This document shows positions 9,542 to 17,923 of a stretch of 64,000 nucleotides of DNA, piece after piece. The notes beneath the pieces were generated by a model. It saw nothing but the letters and a program-made list of their open reading frames with translations, was not told the origin of the DNA and made no database searches. Source of the stretch: a virus. Location: positions 1 through 64,000 of IMG/VR virus record IMGVR_UViG_3300043410_001663. The stretch is one strand, 5' to 3'. The number at the start of each line of letters is the position of its first letter. Position 1 is the stretch's first letter. Both the position numbers and the translations under genes were made by a program.

Positions 9542-10135
9542 TTATTCGACGTTTGCGGCAGCAAACTGGGTGTTAGCAAGTTTCACTTGCACGATGGTCT
9601 TGGCGTCGCCCCAGGCGTTCGTGATTTCGCGGCCGAGGCCAACGATGATCACTTGACCTTGGTCACCAGCGGCCACGTTGGTCGTGTCCAACCCTGCTGT
9701 GGAGGTACCCAGGCCACCGTTACCGATGATCTGGCCAGTCGCCACATCCACAAAGTTGAACTCTTGACCGACTTGGTCGTTAGCCACGCTACCGTCGGCC
9801 TGGATCTCGTACACGATTTCCTGGTCGTCGGTGATCCACATCACGACGTCAGTGGCGGTGCCCAGGGTCGGACCGAACCACTTACTCACGGTACGACGAC
9901 CGGAAGCATCTGTGTATTCGACGCCTTGGAACACGCCCATCAGGCGAGCTGTAGACAGGGGGGTATCACCCGCCACTGTGAGGGTAGAGGCCGTGCCGGA
10001 GTTATCCAACGAAACGGGGGTGCCGCTGTAGAACGTAACGGCTTCGTCATACGCGCCGGTGTAGTTCAACGAACGGATAATCCCGCTGGGGTGGTAAACC
10101 GCCTTCAGGCCAAAAGGAGTGTAAGTTGCACTCAT
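9542..10135 (-). CDS. Probable capsid cement/decoration protein (197 aa)
   Basis: Beta-rich protein beginning MSATYTPFGLKAVYHPSG, with Gly/Thr-rich loops and no enzymatic motif. It is placed directly before the major capsid gene with an 18-base gap. Small beta proteins in this position commonly stabilise the shell, so a decoration role is the best guess. Confidence 0.65.
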   Translation of the reverse strand: MSATYTPFGLKAVYHPSGIIRSLNYTGAYDEAVTFYSGTPVSLDNSGTASTLTVAGDTPLSTARLMGVFQGVEYTDASGRRTVSKWFGPTLGTATDVVMWITDDQEIVYEIQADGSVANDQVGQEFNFVDVATGQIIGNGGLGTSTAGLDTTNVAAGDQGQVIIVGLGREITNAWGDAKTIVQVKLANTQFAAANVE

Positions 10136-10162
10136 TGTTTTTGGTTCCTTTTTGGTTGTTGA

Positions 10163-10711
10163 TTAGAACCGCGTCAAAGCCGCGGCCCGGTTGGCTTCTT
10201 TCTCCATCTCCAGCATGCCACCCTCAAGGATCGAACGTCCACCCTTGCCTGCTTCTGCCGCCGAGCGTACGTTGGCCGTAACATTACGCTGGTGCTCAAG
10301 CGGGTCTTCAAGGTGCAACATCCGCATGACTTCTTGATAGATGTCTTCGGGGATCTTGAAAAGAACCATCTCATTACAAGAGACACAACCTTCAAACTTG
10401 CCTGAGCTCATCTTGCCAACGTTTTCAAAGCCTTTTCCGAGTTCGGCGGCTTTAACGGGCTCATAACCCAATGCGATGCGTTTGTCGATTGAATCGTACT
10501 GGTTGGTTGTTGACAACCAGCAGAGGTGCATCCCCGGGATTACTCCGTGAGGGATGTCCGGTAGCGCGGTGTTGGCCCATTTGTCCCGAAAAGCCTCCAG
10601 CCTTTCACGCCGCACTACTTCATCAGGCGACAGGCTTGCCTGGCGCTCTTTGATTTCTTCTACTCGGTCCTGCAGACGATCGTCCAGGTCCCGTGAAATT
10701 CGTTTGTTCAT
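10163..10711 (-). CDS. Hypothetical head-region protein with CxxC (182 aa)
   Basis: The N-terminal 60 residues are highly charged and helical, the middle has a CVSC pair, and the C-terminus is helical (EMEKEANRAAALTRF). It lies between scaffold and cement genes, so it may help assembly. No family was recognised with confidence. Confidence 0.6.
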   Translation of the reverse strand: MNKRISRDLDDRLQDRVEEIKERQASLSPDEVVRRERLEAFRDKWANTALPDIPHGVIPGMHLCWLSTTNQYDSIDKRIALGYEPVKAAELGKGFENVGKMSSGKFEGCVSCNEMVLFKIPEDIYQEVMRMLHLEDPLEHQRNVTANVRSAAEAGKGGRSILEGGMLEMEKEANRAAALTRF

Positions 10712-10715
10712 TTAT

Positions 10716-11708
10716 TTACCCCTTGTTTGCACGGTCAAAATCAGCATAGCGGCGGATCGCCTTGGCGCGTTTCTGCGGGTCGTCCCACATCCCTGCGTCC
10801 TTCAATGCCTGCACTCGCTCACGACTCAGCGTGAATGTGTTCTTGGGGTTCGCACCACCACTCACATCCGCGCGGCCCGTCGAGGTGCCACTTCGGCGGC
10901 TACGACTGTTCGTTGCCCCCGCCTTGCCCGTGTACCGATGAGGTAAACGCTCTTTCAGTCGGTTGTCCAGCTCGTCCCAGTACTCCGGGTCCGAGGGGTC
11001 CCAACCCTCGCTGGCCAGTGCGTTGTCGATGATCTTAGCGATCCGACTATCCACGTCCTCACCACTCGGGTCATACCAACTATTACTCTGCAACCAGTTC
11101 GTCGCGTTCTTCTGAACCGACGACGACACCGGGTTCGGCACGTTGTTACGGGGGCTCTTGGCCTCCTCCAACTGGCGCTGCTTAACAATCTGCGCCTGTG
11201 CCAATCGATTCTTGGACTCATGGTACTGGTCCATGAACTCCATCTGTCCGTTGATGTCGCCGGCCTGTGCCGCTTGCGTCATCTTCATCTTGGCGTACTC
11301 GACTCGAGTCGCCTCGTCTTCGATCATGCGATCGATCTGAGCGATCTGGAAGCTCGCCGCGGTGTTCTCCACCTGCGCCAGTCGCTTTGCCAACTCTTCG
11401 TTGCGTCGCTCCAGGGCACTGATCTTGTGCTTGGCGCTTGCCTCGCGCTGCTTGTTCAGTTCCTTCTTGAGCTTGCGCTCCTCGCGACGCGCGGCGCGTA
11501 GCGCCTCACGGTCCTCATCGCTGTCGTCGTCACCCTCGCCGTCGTCGCCTACCTGGCCACCCTCAGCGTGGTTCTCGACCTCTTCATCACCCTCTTCGCC
11601 CTCTTTGAACGGATCGGGTGCGTCCTCAATGGCTGCGAGCACCGTACCGTCGGTCTGCTCTTTGATCGCCACTTCTTCTTGCTGCTCTAGCTTGTCAATA
11701 GGTTTCAT
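10716..11708 (-). CDS. Probable capsid scaffolding protein (330 aa)
   Basis: The N-terminal 70 residues are extremely acidic (EGEEGDEEVEN, DDSDEDRE). A long Lys/Glu/Arg/Gln coiled coil follows at about residues 70-195, then a basic C-terminal region. Acidic N-terminus, central coiled coil and basic capsid-contacting tail are typical of phage scaffolds such as T7 gp9 and P22 gp8. Its place between portal and major capsid fits. The start overlaps the end of the HNH gene by 14 bases. Confidence 0.75.
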   Translation of the reverse strand: MKPIDKLEQQEEVAIKEQTDGTVLAAIEDAPDPFKEGEEGDEEVENHAEGGQVGDDGEGDDDSDEDREALRAARREERKLKKELNKQREASAKHKISALERRNEELAKRLAQVENTAASFQIAQIDRMIEDEATRVEYAKMKMTQAAQAGDINGQMEFMDQYHESKNRLAQAQIVKQRQLEEAKSPRNNVPNPVSSSVQKNATNWLQSNSWYDPSGEDVDSRIAKIIDNALASEGWDPSDPEYWDELDNRLKERLPHRYTGKAGATNSRSRRSGTSTGRADVSGGANPKNTFTLSRERVQALKDAGMWDDPQKRAKAIRRYADFDRANKG

Positions 11709-12258
11709 TCAAAACCTCCACTTTATTGCCTTTTGATAAATTTGCTTTTGCTGGAAGCAATTGCAAATTCCACGGTACATGTAATCCACTTACATTGCCG
11801 CCTTGTAAAGGAACAATATGATCTACATGCATGCTCCAAGGAAAAATCTTAGACAGCATTTCTGCTGCATAGTACCAATCCTTGATTGCTCCAAGCTGCT
11901 CTTTGGAGAGCCACTTAGGAGTCCTTTTAATCCTTTCGGAACGCCTTTTAGCGGTCCCTGCCGCGACTGCGGCCGGATTATTTTTTCGCCACTGCCTAGT
12001 CAATTGATTGGCTAATTCAGTGTTTTGCTCTCTCCAGAGATTAAACTTCTCTCGAAGCTCTTCTCTATTTTTTGTCAAGTATGAATCCCGAATATTTTTA
12101 ATTTTTTCGGGGTTCTCATTGCGATAGCGTGCGCCGTTCTCCAGCTCCCGTTCTCTGTTGGCTTCGTAATACTCTTTACGCTTCGCCTTCAGTTTCTCAG
12201 CGTTCTTTTCGCGATACCTCTTTTGGGCTTCGCGTTGGCGCTGCGTTTTATCACTCAT
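11695..12258 (-). CDS. HNH homing-type endonuclease (187 aa)
   Basis: The C-terminal 70 residues contain the HNH pattern MHVDHIVPLQGG...GLHVPWNLQLLPAKANLSKGN, with the His-His pair and a central Asn. The N-terminal 110 residues are Lys/Arg/Glu-rich helices likely to bind DNA. It is clearly more AT-rich than the flanking head genes, which points to recent insertion as a selfish homing gene between the GroES-like and scaffold genes. Both ends overlap neighbours by a few bases, so the insertion disrupted nothing. Confidence 0.85.
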   Translation of the reverse strand: MSDKTQRQREAQKRYREKNAEKLKAKRKEYYEANRERELENGARYRNENPEKIKNIRDSYLTKNREELREKFNLWREQNTELANQLTRQWRKNNPAAVAAGTAKRRSERIKRTPKWLSKEQLGAIKDWYYAAEMLSKIFPWSMHVDHIVPLQGGNVSGLHVPWNLQLLPAKANLSKGNKVEVLNETY

Positions 12259-12686
12259 TCAACAAAAGCTGGCATCATCGTGCGAGCAACATCAAAACTA
12301 TCAATTTTGCAAATCACTTCGCGATCTTGAAGAATGATAAAAACAACTTCCCCGTCACCATGTGGCACTGCCCAACGATCCCCTCCGTACTTGATCACAC
12401 GGACCAAATCACCTGGATCAGCCCAAGCGCCTTCGGGCCAAGGCTCCAGTGTGCTCATGTCTCGATAAGCCAATGGGCCCGTCTTGATCACCTTTGCGAC
12501 TACTTCATTCCATTTTTGGGTGGCTTTGGTTTCCGAAACCAACAAAATGCCGCCCTTGCTCAGGTCTTTGGCTTTTCGCAACTGAACAACAATTCGGTTG
12601 CCTTGGGGTTGTACGCCACAGTCGAGTTCGGGAAAAACTTCTTCTTCCGTACGACCGTCAACTTCCACTTTATGAGCAAAATCCAT
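12255..12686 (-). CDS. GroES-like co-chaperonin (Cpn10 family)
   Basis: 143 residues. The Cpn10 pattern is visible: GVQPQGNRIVVQLRKA (first strand), then KGGILLVSETK where the mobile loop and GI(V)LP-type strand lie, EVVAKVIKTG, PGDLVRVIKYGG and a final EVVFIILQDREVICKI. T4 gp31 and similar phage proteins replace host GroES to fold capsid protein, and this gene sits in the head operon. The ~30-residue insert around residues 83-100 is longer than in GroES. Heptamer formation and partner are inferred. Confidence 0.75.
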   Translation of the reverse strand: MDFAHKVEVDGRTEEEVFPELDCGVQPQGNRIVVQLRKAKDLSKGGILLVSETKATQKWNEVVAKVIKTGPLAYRDMSTLEPWPEGAWADPGDLVRVIKYGGDRWAVPHGDGEVVFIILQDREVICKIDSFDVARTMMPAFVE

Positions 12687-12871
12687 TACTCTTCTTCCTC
12701 GTCCTCTTGCAGGACACCGTTTATGATTTCCAGCGCCTCTCTCAGGCCCTGGCCTCTTCCGATGAGCCGGTTGTATGAGTCCCAGCTATCGGCTCCATTC
12801 AAGGCCGCGAATTCCAGTTCTTGGATCACGTCCTTGATTTTGAAGACTGTCTGATATATCGGATCTTTCAT
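12686..12871 (-). CDS. Hypothetical acidic helical protein (61 aa)
   Basis: Small protein ending in an acidic tail DEDEEE-like run, with a helical middle. A good GGAGG lies upstream. It is directly before the GroES-like gene, sharing one base with its start. Function unknown. Confidence 0.6.
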   Translation of the reverse strand: MKDPIYQTVFKIKDVIQELEFAALNGADSWDSYNRLIGRGQGLREALEIINGVLQEDEEEE

Positions 12872-12932
12872 ACGAAAGTCCTCCTGTATAACTATAAATA
12901 CATAAGCGGGGGCCTATCCGCCCCTTTTGTAC

Positions 12933-13130
12933 TTATTTTTTCTTCGCGTCGTACAGGCCCTTGCTGTTGACGGCCGGCACCTGAGCCAGTGCGATCTTGG
13001 CGTTGTTGGCCTGCTTCGAGCCAGAGGGGCCCTTCTCAACCGCTTGGCCAGGGCCGCCGGCGTAGCCGGGCTTGCCTGTCACCTTGTAGTTTTTACGAAA
13101 GCCCATGTCGGGGATTTGACTTGCCATCAT
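12933..13130 (-). CDS. Hypothetical basic protein in head operon (65 aa)
   Basis: Gly/Lys-rich, mostly disordered protein ending GLYDAKKK. It overlaps the portal stop codon by four bases, so it is coupled to portal translation. Could be a minor head component. The 61-base gap after it contains a short GGGGC/GCCCC hairpin without a T tract. Confidence 0.55.
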   Translation of the reverse strand: MMASQIPDMGFRKNYKVTGKPGYAGGPGQAVEKGPSGSKQANNAKIALAQVPAVNSKGLYDAKKK

Positions 13131-15997
13131 TGTTCTCCTGTTGGTGATGGTTGCATCTTCGCCAGTTCGGCTTGATGCTGTTGCTGTGAACTCTGTGCCT
13201 GCTGGTCAGCGGCCTGTTGTTGTGCCGCCATGCCTGCCTGGTGCTGCTGCTGTCCGCTTTGGTTCTGCATGTCGACCAGCTGCTGCTGTGCCGCCAGCGC
13301 GCGTTGGTGTGCCTGCTCTTGGTCGCGGCGGACCTCCTCCAGGCCATGCTTGCGCAGGTCTGCATGGGCCTGCGCCTCCGCCTCGAGCGCCGTCTGGTTC
13401 TGTTGGTGCTGCTGTGTCAGCTGCAGGTTGTCGAGCTGGGCGTTGGCCGCAATGGCCGCCACGCGCTCTTTGGATGCGTTGTTGATGTCTGCCAGTGCGA
13501 TCTTGGCCGCGTTGTCCGCGTTGGACAGCTCGCGGTCCAAATTCATGCGCGCCATGACCTCGGCCATCTTGGCCTCCATGTCGCGCATTTTGTCCTGCAT
13601 CGCCGCCTGCATCTTGGCCTGCTCCAGCTGGAACTTGGCCTCTGCCTCCTTCATCTTGCGCTGTGTCTCGGCCTGCTGTGTCTGCATGATGACGCCAGCC
13701 GCCGGGTCCGCGGCCAGGGCAGCCTGCTGCATCTGGGCCTGACGTGCCTGCTGCATCTGCTGCGCCAGCTGCTGGATGATCGGGTTGATCGCCTGGAACT
13801 CCTGCTGAGAGTCCTGGGCCACCAACTGGGCCGCCATCGCCAGCGCCTGTTGGGAGTCTGCGTCGAGCTTGCGCTCCTCGTGTAGCTTGAACGCGTCCTC
13901 GCCGCCAGCCGCCTGGGAGACATAGCCACGCATCGACTGCAGGTAGTGCAGCGTCAGGTGTTGCTTCAGGTGCTCCATCATGAGCGGGAGGATGCTCGCG
14001 CCAATGAGCGGGCTGCCACCGTACGCCGGGTCCAGCATGTACGCCAGGTGGACCTTGATGTGCTCGATGTGCTCCTGGTCCGGGAAGGCAGCCGCCGGGC
14101 TGCCCATCGTCATCTGCACGTTCTCGAGCGCGGGGTTGCTCTCGTTGGCTCCCTTCGGGTCCGGCAGGATGGCCTGGATGTCGGGGACCTTCATCAATTT
14201 GAGGATGCGCAGGTTGGCCTCGCGGACGTTGTACATCTGCGGGTTGGCCTGGGCCAGCTGCAACACGGCCTGCGCCTGTGTCAGTCGCTGGGTCTCGCTG
14301 AAGATGTTGGGGTCGGAGACCAGGCTGATGTCCGAGTTTTCCTTGAAGTCCGCGACCTCGACCTTGGCACCGGACTGGTTGTCCATCTCGTCCAGGTACC
14401 AGTAGTTGATACGGGACAGGATCTGCATGCTCTTGACCTGGCTGCGGTGCAGTCGGGCGTGAATGCTCGAGAAGACCTTGCTGCCCTGCTCGATCAGCGC
14501 CTGGGTCGTTCCAACCGGGGCGTTGCTGTTCGCGTCAGCGATACGGCCCTCGCTTGTCTTCACCACGCCCTTGGCTGCGTCCGTCAGCCACCCCAGCAGC
14601 TGGAACAGGACACTCGACGGCGGGTTGAACGGCATCGGCATCGCCAGCTTACGGATGTCGTCAACACCCGGCGCGCCCTCGATCTCAACCACCTGCGTCG
14701 GCTCCACTCGGTCAGTCTGGCCGCCCATGCGGCTGTTCTTGAGTTTGAGGAGTGTCTGGCTGTTGTTGATGTGCGCGGCGTCCATCAGCGCGCGCAGGGA
14801 TCCGGTCAATGCTGCCGTCAGTCCACCAATCAGGTGCGGCATGCCGATAGCGTATGCACCGCGCCAGGGGATGAACTTGTACTCTGTAATCCAGTCCAGC
14901 TTACGGCGGCGCTCGTCGCCAGCATCCCAGTTCCGGTATAGCGCCACGACCTTCTCGGTCAGCTCGTCGATCGCCATGATGTACGGCGCGCGCTCGCCAC
15001 CCGTCTCCGGGTCATCCTCCAAACGCAGGAAACACGTCACCTCGTACACGCGGCGCAGACCGTCCACGTTCTTGACCGGCTCAGAGACGCCCTCGATCTT
15101 GTCGTTGGCCTTCTGGGCCTGGGTCACCTTCTCAGTCGGGACCTCCTGGTCAAAGAAGTCGATGTCACGGTACTCACCCTGCTCGATGCGCTGCTCGAAC
15201 ATGTCGTGGGTGATGTCCTGGATCTCAGTCGCGCGCGGCGCGCTGTAGAAGTTGGTCGACCCAAAGGGGAGGATCATGTTGTCGATCGGGATCCACTCAG
15301 GCACCGGTCGACGCAAATCGCGATCAAAGCGCCACTTCAGGTACTGAGAGCCGCCCAGCGGCAGCTGGGTAAAGAGCTGCTCCATCTCGTCGCGGTACTC
15401 TTCAACCTGGTCAGAGAGCTGCCAGTTCAAGAAGTTCGTCTTGCGGCTGGCAATCGCCTGGCGCTGCTCGTTGGCCTCGCCCTTGATGTCACTCTTGATC
15501 AGGCCATCCGATGGCAGCAACTCTTTGGACGCGTTGGCTGCGAAGTCAACGCAGGCCTCTGCCATGATCGGATGCACCACCTTGGACGCGCCCTCAAAGT
15601 TGGCGCCACCGGGTGCATCATTACCCAGGCCGGTACGGCGCAGGCCCTCTTCGTATTGCTTGTCGCGCTCCTTGCGGGAGTCGATGTCGATCTCAATCAG
15701 CTCGAGGTAGTCGTTCGAGAGCTTGTCCAGCACGGACTCCTCAAAGACTTCTGCCAGGTTCGCGTAGAACTCAGGCGCCTCGGCCGGCTTCTTGCTCTCG
15801 GTGTAGTTGACGACAACCGAGCCATCCTCCAGCTCGATCACCTCCTCCTCAACGTCCTCAACGTCCAGGTCGAGGGCCTCGGCGATCATCTCCGTCTCTT
15901 TTTCGACGTCGGGCTCGCCCGTTTTCTCGTTCTCTACGAACGACAAGGCAGACAAATTGCCGCCTTGTTGAAGAGGAATTAAAGGTTGTTGTGCCAT
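13127..15997 (-). CDS. Portal protein (956 aa)
   Basis: Large portal of the podophage type. After an acidic start (about residues 30-70) the conserved portal region runs through EGASKVVHPIMAEACVDFAA, the wing and stem region, SVLFQLLGWLTDAAKGV and EGRIADANSNAPVGTTQALIEQGSKVF, a well conserved portal segment. From about residue 690 to the end it is a very Gln/Ala-rich helical extension (barrel-like), as in P22 gp1. Twelve copies are expected to form the DNA entry ring that docks the terminase. Confidence 0.85.
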   Translation of the reverse strand: MAQQPLIPLQQGGNLSALSFVENEKTGEPDVEKETEMIAEALDLDVEDVEEEVIELEDGSVVVNYTESKKPAEAPEFYANLAEVFEESVLDKLSNDYLELIEIDIDSRKERDKQYEEGLRRTGLGNDAPGGANFEGASKVVHPIMAEACVDFAANASKELLPSDGLIKSDIKGEANEQRQAIASRKTNFLNWQLSDQVEEYRDEMEQLFTQLPLGGSQYLKWRFDRDLRRPVPEWIPIDNMILPFGSTNFYSAPRATEIQDITHDMFEQRIEQGEYRDIDFFDQEVPTEKVTQAQKANDKIEGVSEPVKNVDGLRRVYEVTCFLRLEDDPETGGERAPYIMAIDELTEKVVALYRNWDAGDERRRKLDWITEYKFIPWRGAYAIGMPHLIGGLTAALTGSLRALMDAAHINNSQTLLKLKNSRMGGQTDRVEPTQVVEIEGAPGVDDIRKLAMPMPFNPPSSVLFQLLGWLTDAAKGVVKTSEGRIADANSNAPVGTTQALIEQGSKVFSSIHARLHRSQVKSMQILSRINYWYLDEMDNQSGAKVEVADFKENSDISLVSDPNIFSETQRLTQAQAVLQLAQANPQMYNVREANLRILKLMKVPDIQAILPDPKGANESNPALENVQMTMGSPAAAFPDQEHIEHIKVHLAYMLDPAYGGSPLIGASILPLMMEHLKQHLTLHYLQSMRGYVSQAAGGEDAFKLHEERKLDADSQQALAMAAQLVAQDSQQEFQAINPIIQQLAQQMQQARQAQMQQAALAADPAAGVIMQTQQAETQRKMKEAEAKFQLEQAKMQAAMQDKMRDMEAKMAEVMARMNLDRELSNADNAAKIALADINNASKERVAAIAANAQLDNLQLTQQHQQNQTALEAEAQAHADLRKHGLEEVRRDQEQAHQRALAAQQQLVDMQNQSGQQQHQAGMAAQQQAADQQAQSSQQQHQAELAKMQPSPTGEQ

Positions 15998-16010
15998 ATG
16001 AAAGAGGTCT

Positions 16011-17684
16011 TTAACGTGTTAGTGCGCGCTTGGCCATGCCACCAAAGGGCAGCATGTTCAGGGACTCCAGGGCGGCGCTCGGGTACTCTCCCTTGCCGAT
16101 GTAGTGCCCAATGTTGGCCGCGGAGATGGGTCCATACGCCAGCGCGCCGGGCGCGGTCGTCATGGCCGCGACATCCATCGCGCCAAAGCCGCCGGGGATC
16201 GCGCTGGACGCGCCACCGAACGCTGTCTGTGACGCACGGCGTGCGATCGGGCGGCGGATGCCAACTCGCTCCAGGAAGTCTTGACCCGTGGCAGCCAGCC
16301 GCTCAGACGGCGACGGCTTGTACTCCTCCATGCGGGGCTGGCGCTCCATCGCGCCCATGTACGCCGCACGGTCGGCCATGGTGTTGAACTGCGGGCCGGC
16401 GGAGAACAAATCCTCCAGCTGTTGAGGGGTCGGCTGTGTTCGCCCACCATCTGCGTATCCATGCACCATCAGCTGGGCCTGCATGTCGCGGGGGCTGGGG
16501 ATGAACCCGCCGGCCGCCTTCTTGACCGTACGCTTATCAGTCAGGCTTTCCAGGTCCCACCCCTGAGCGAACGGTTGGCGTGTGTCTGCCGTCGTGTCCA
16601 GCAGGTAGTCACGCTTGTGCATCGCATCCCAATCGGCTGGGTTTCTACCCCACACGCGCTCGGGCGCGCCGGCTGCTCGCATCTGAGCCTGCCAATCCAG
16701 GTACTCTTGGGTCACCTTGCCAGCCTTGGGGTCCATCATCGGGCGCTCACCGATCGGGTTAACGCCCAGGTAATTGTGTTGCGCCACGTTACGGTCGGCC
16801 AGCACCGCGTTGATGATGTCCTCCTGGTCGGGCTCGATGCCTCGCGCCAGGAAACTCTGACGGGCGCGCTCGATCTCTGCCTTGAGCGGTCGGCTTGTCT
16901 TTTCACCTGCCTGCGGGTTCAACGCCATGACCAGCTGCTCGCGCAGGTCGCCCACCTGAGCGTTTTCGATCGGGCCCGCGGTCTCCGCAAACGGGGCGCT
17001 GGCGCTGCGCGGGCCCTCTGCCAGGCCGTACGTCTCACCAGAGACCTTGGACAGTCCGCCGGCCACGTCGTCCGCGCCCTCGGCTGCGTGCTGCATCGCG
17101 ATCAGCTCCTCGGTCGAGGGGACTACACTGCGCAAGTTGGTGCGGTTGGATGTGCGGCCGACGTTGGCCATCTGCACGAACTCATCCGGACGTGCCACGA
17201 CGTCCGGCTTGGGGTCGTACAGCTTCTTGCGCGCCTTGCGCGTCTGCGGGTTGACCTCGAACTGGTTGCCTACCGAGAACCCCTGCGCACGCTCGGGTGT
17301 CGTCAGCTGGCCCGTCTTGGGGTCGATCATGCCAGAGTAGGCGCGGCCGAACTCGTCGACAAATTTGTTGGCGTTGGGCTCTTGCGCCGCCAGGCGGGCC
17401 ATGGTCGGCTGGCGCACCGGCGTCTCCGGGACACCGGCCAATGCCGGGTTCTTACCAGCCAGGAAGTGGTCCTCCAACGACTTGACCTCGTCCGCTGTCG
17501 GGTTCTTGCCCGTCGCACGACGGTAGTTGGAAATTGCGTTCTTGATGCCCGTCTCAAACTGCTTGAGCGCCTGCGAGCGGGCCAGTCCGGTCAGCGCCGC
17601 GCCAGGTACGCCACCACCGCCCAAATGCGGCAGCCCTGCCTGCTCGAACATCATCTGCGTCGGTGTCTTGATTGGGTTAAGCAT
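16011..17684 (-). CDS. Large hypothetical protein between portal and terminase (557 aa)
   Basis: Gly/Ala/Pro-rich protein with low-complexity linkers, a KKAAGGFIPSPRDMQAQLMVHGYADGG-type segment and a hydrophobic Ala/Gly-rich C-terminus (about residues 490-540). The first half is helical and charged. Similar AAGGFxP/YADGG signatures occur in the other large virion proteins here (52912-54975 and 47615-50182), so it is probably an internal or ejected virion protein. No enzyme motif is visible. Confidence 0.65.
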   Translation of the reverse strand: MLNPIKTPTQMMFEQAGLPHLGGGGVPGAALTGLARSQALKQFETGIKNAISNYRRATGKNPTADEVKSLEDHFLAGKNPALAGVPETPVRQPTMARLAAQEPNANKFVDEFGRAYSGMIDPKTGQLTTPERAQGFSVGNQFEVNPQTRKARKKLYDPKPDVVARPDEFVQMANVGRTSNRTNLRSVVPSTEELIAMQHAAEGADDVAGGLSKVSGETYGLAEGPRSASAPFAETAGPIENAQVGDLREQLVMALNPQAGEKTSRPLKAEIERARQSFLARGIEPDQEDIINAVLADRNVAQHNYLGVNPIGERPMMDPKAGKVTQEYLDWQAQMRAAGAPERVWGRNPADWDAMHKRDYLLDTTADTRQPFAQGWDLESLTDKRTVKKAAGGFIPSPRDMQAQLMVHGYADGGRTQPTPQQLEDLFSAGPQFNTMADRAAYMGAMERQPRMEEYKPSPSERLAATGQDFLERVGIRRPIARRASQTAFGGASSAIPGGFGAMDVAAMTTAPGALAYGPISAANIGHYIGKGEYPSAALESLNMLPFGGMAKRALTR

Positions 17685-17874
17685 CGTAGTCTCGCGTTGC
17701 TAAATTTTTGTTGTAGTTCTCTGGGTCGCCACCCTTGACGATATCGTTGAGCATGTCCCGGTAGCCCCGACGCACGCTGCCCCACTCGGAGAACGACTTG
17801 CCACGTGCCCGCATCATGCGACACATGTCGCAGCTGCACTGCCGGATCTCTTTCACGTGACTCGAAGTCTCCAC
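17677..17874 (-). CDS. Small Cys-rich protein with GTG start (65 aa)
   Basis: Begins with GTG, preceded by a strong AGGAGG eight bases upstream, which settles the start. The N-terminal CSCDMC triplet may bind a metal; the rest is basic and helical. Overlaps the next gene by eight bases. Function unknown. Confidence 0.6.
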   Translation of the reverse strand: METSSHVKEIRQCSCDMCRMMRARGKSFSEWGSVRRGYRDMLNDIVKGGDPENYNKNLATRDYDA

Positions 17875-17892
17875 GATATCGTCCTCCTATCA

Positions 17893-17904
17893 CGAATAAC
17901 CCAT
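17893..17904 (-). promoter_or_regulatory. Variant of the ATGGGTAATTCT late motif
   Basis: Reads ATGGGTTATTCG on the minus strand, differing at two of twelve positions from the three exact copies. It lies in the only gap between the large terminase gene and the following small gene, ten or so bases before the Shine-Dalgarno. Possible weak or degenerate late promoter. Confidence 0.25.
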
Positions 17905-17923
17905 AATCTGAGGGGCGGACGCC

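Noticed and set aside
8642-10162. 506-codon open frame on the plus strand opposite the capsid and cement genes
   Set aside because: It is a mirror frame of GC-rich coding on the minus strand; the minus frames encode recognisable capsid proteins with ribosome sites and a terminator.
13217-15982. Long plus-strand frames opposite the portal gene
   Set aside because: Leu/Arg/Val-rich shadow translations of Gln/Ala-rich portal codons, with no domain or ribosome site.
16281-17738. 485-codon plus-strand frame
   Set aside because: Antisense to the 557-aa late gene; composition is that of a shadow and it breaks the operon direction.
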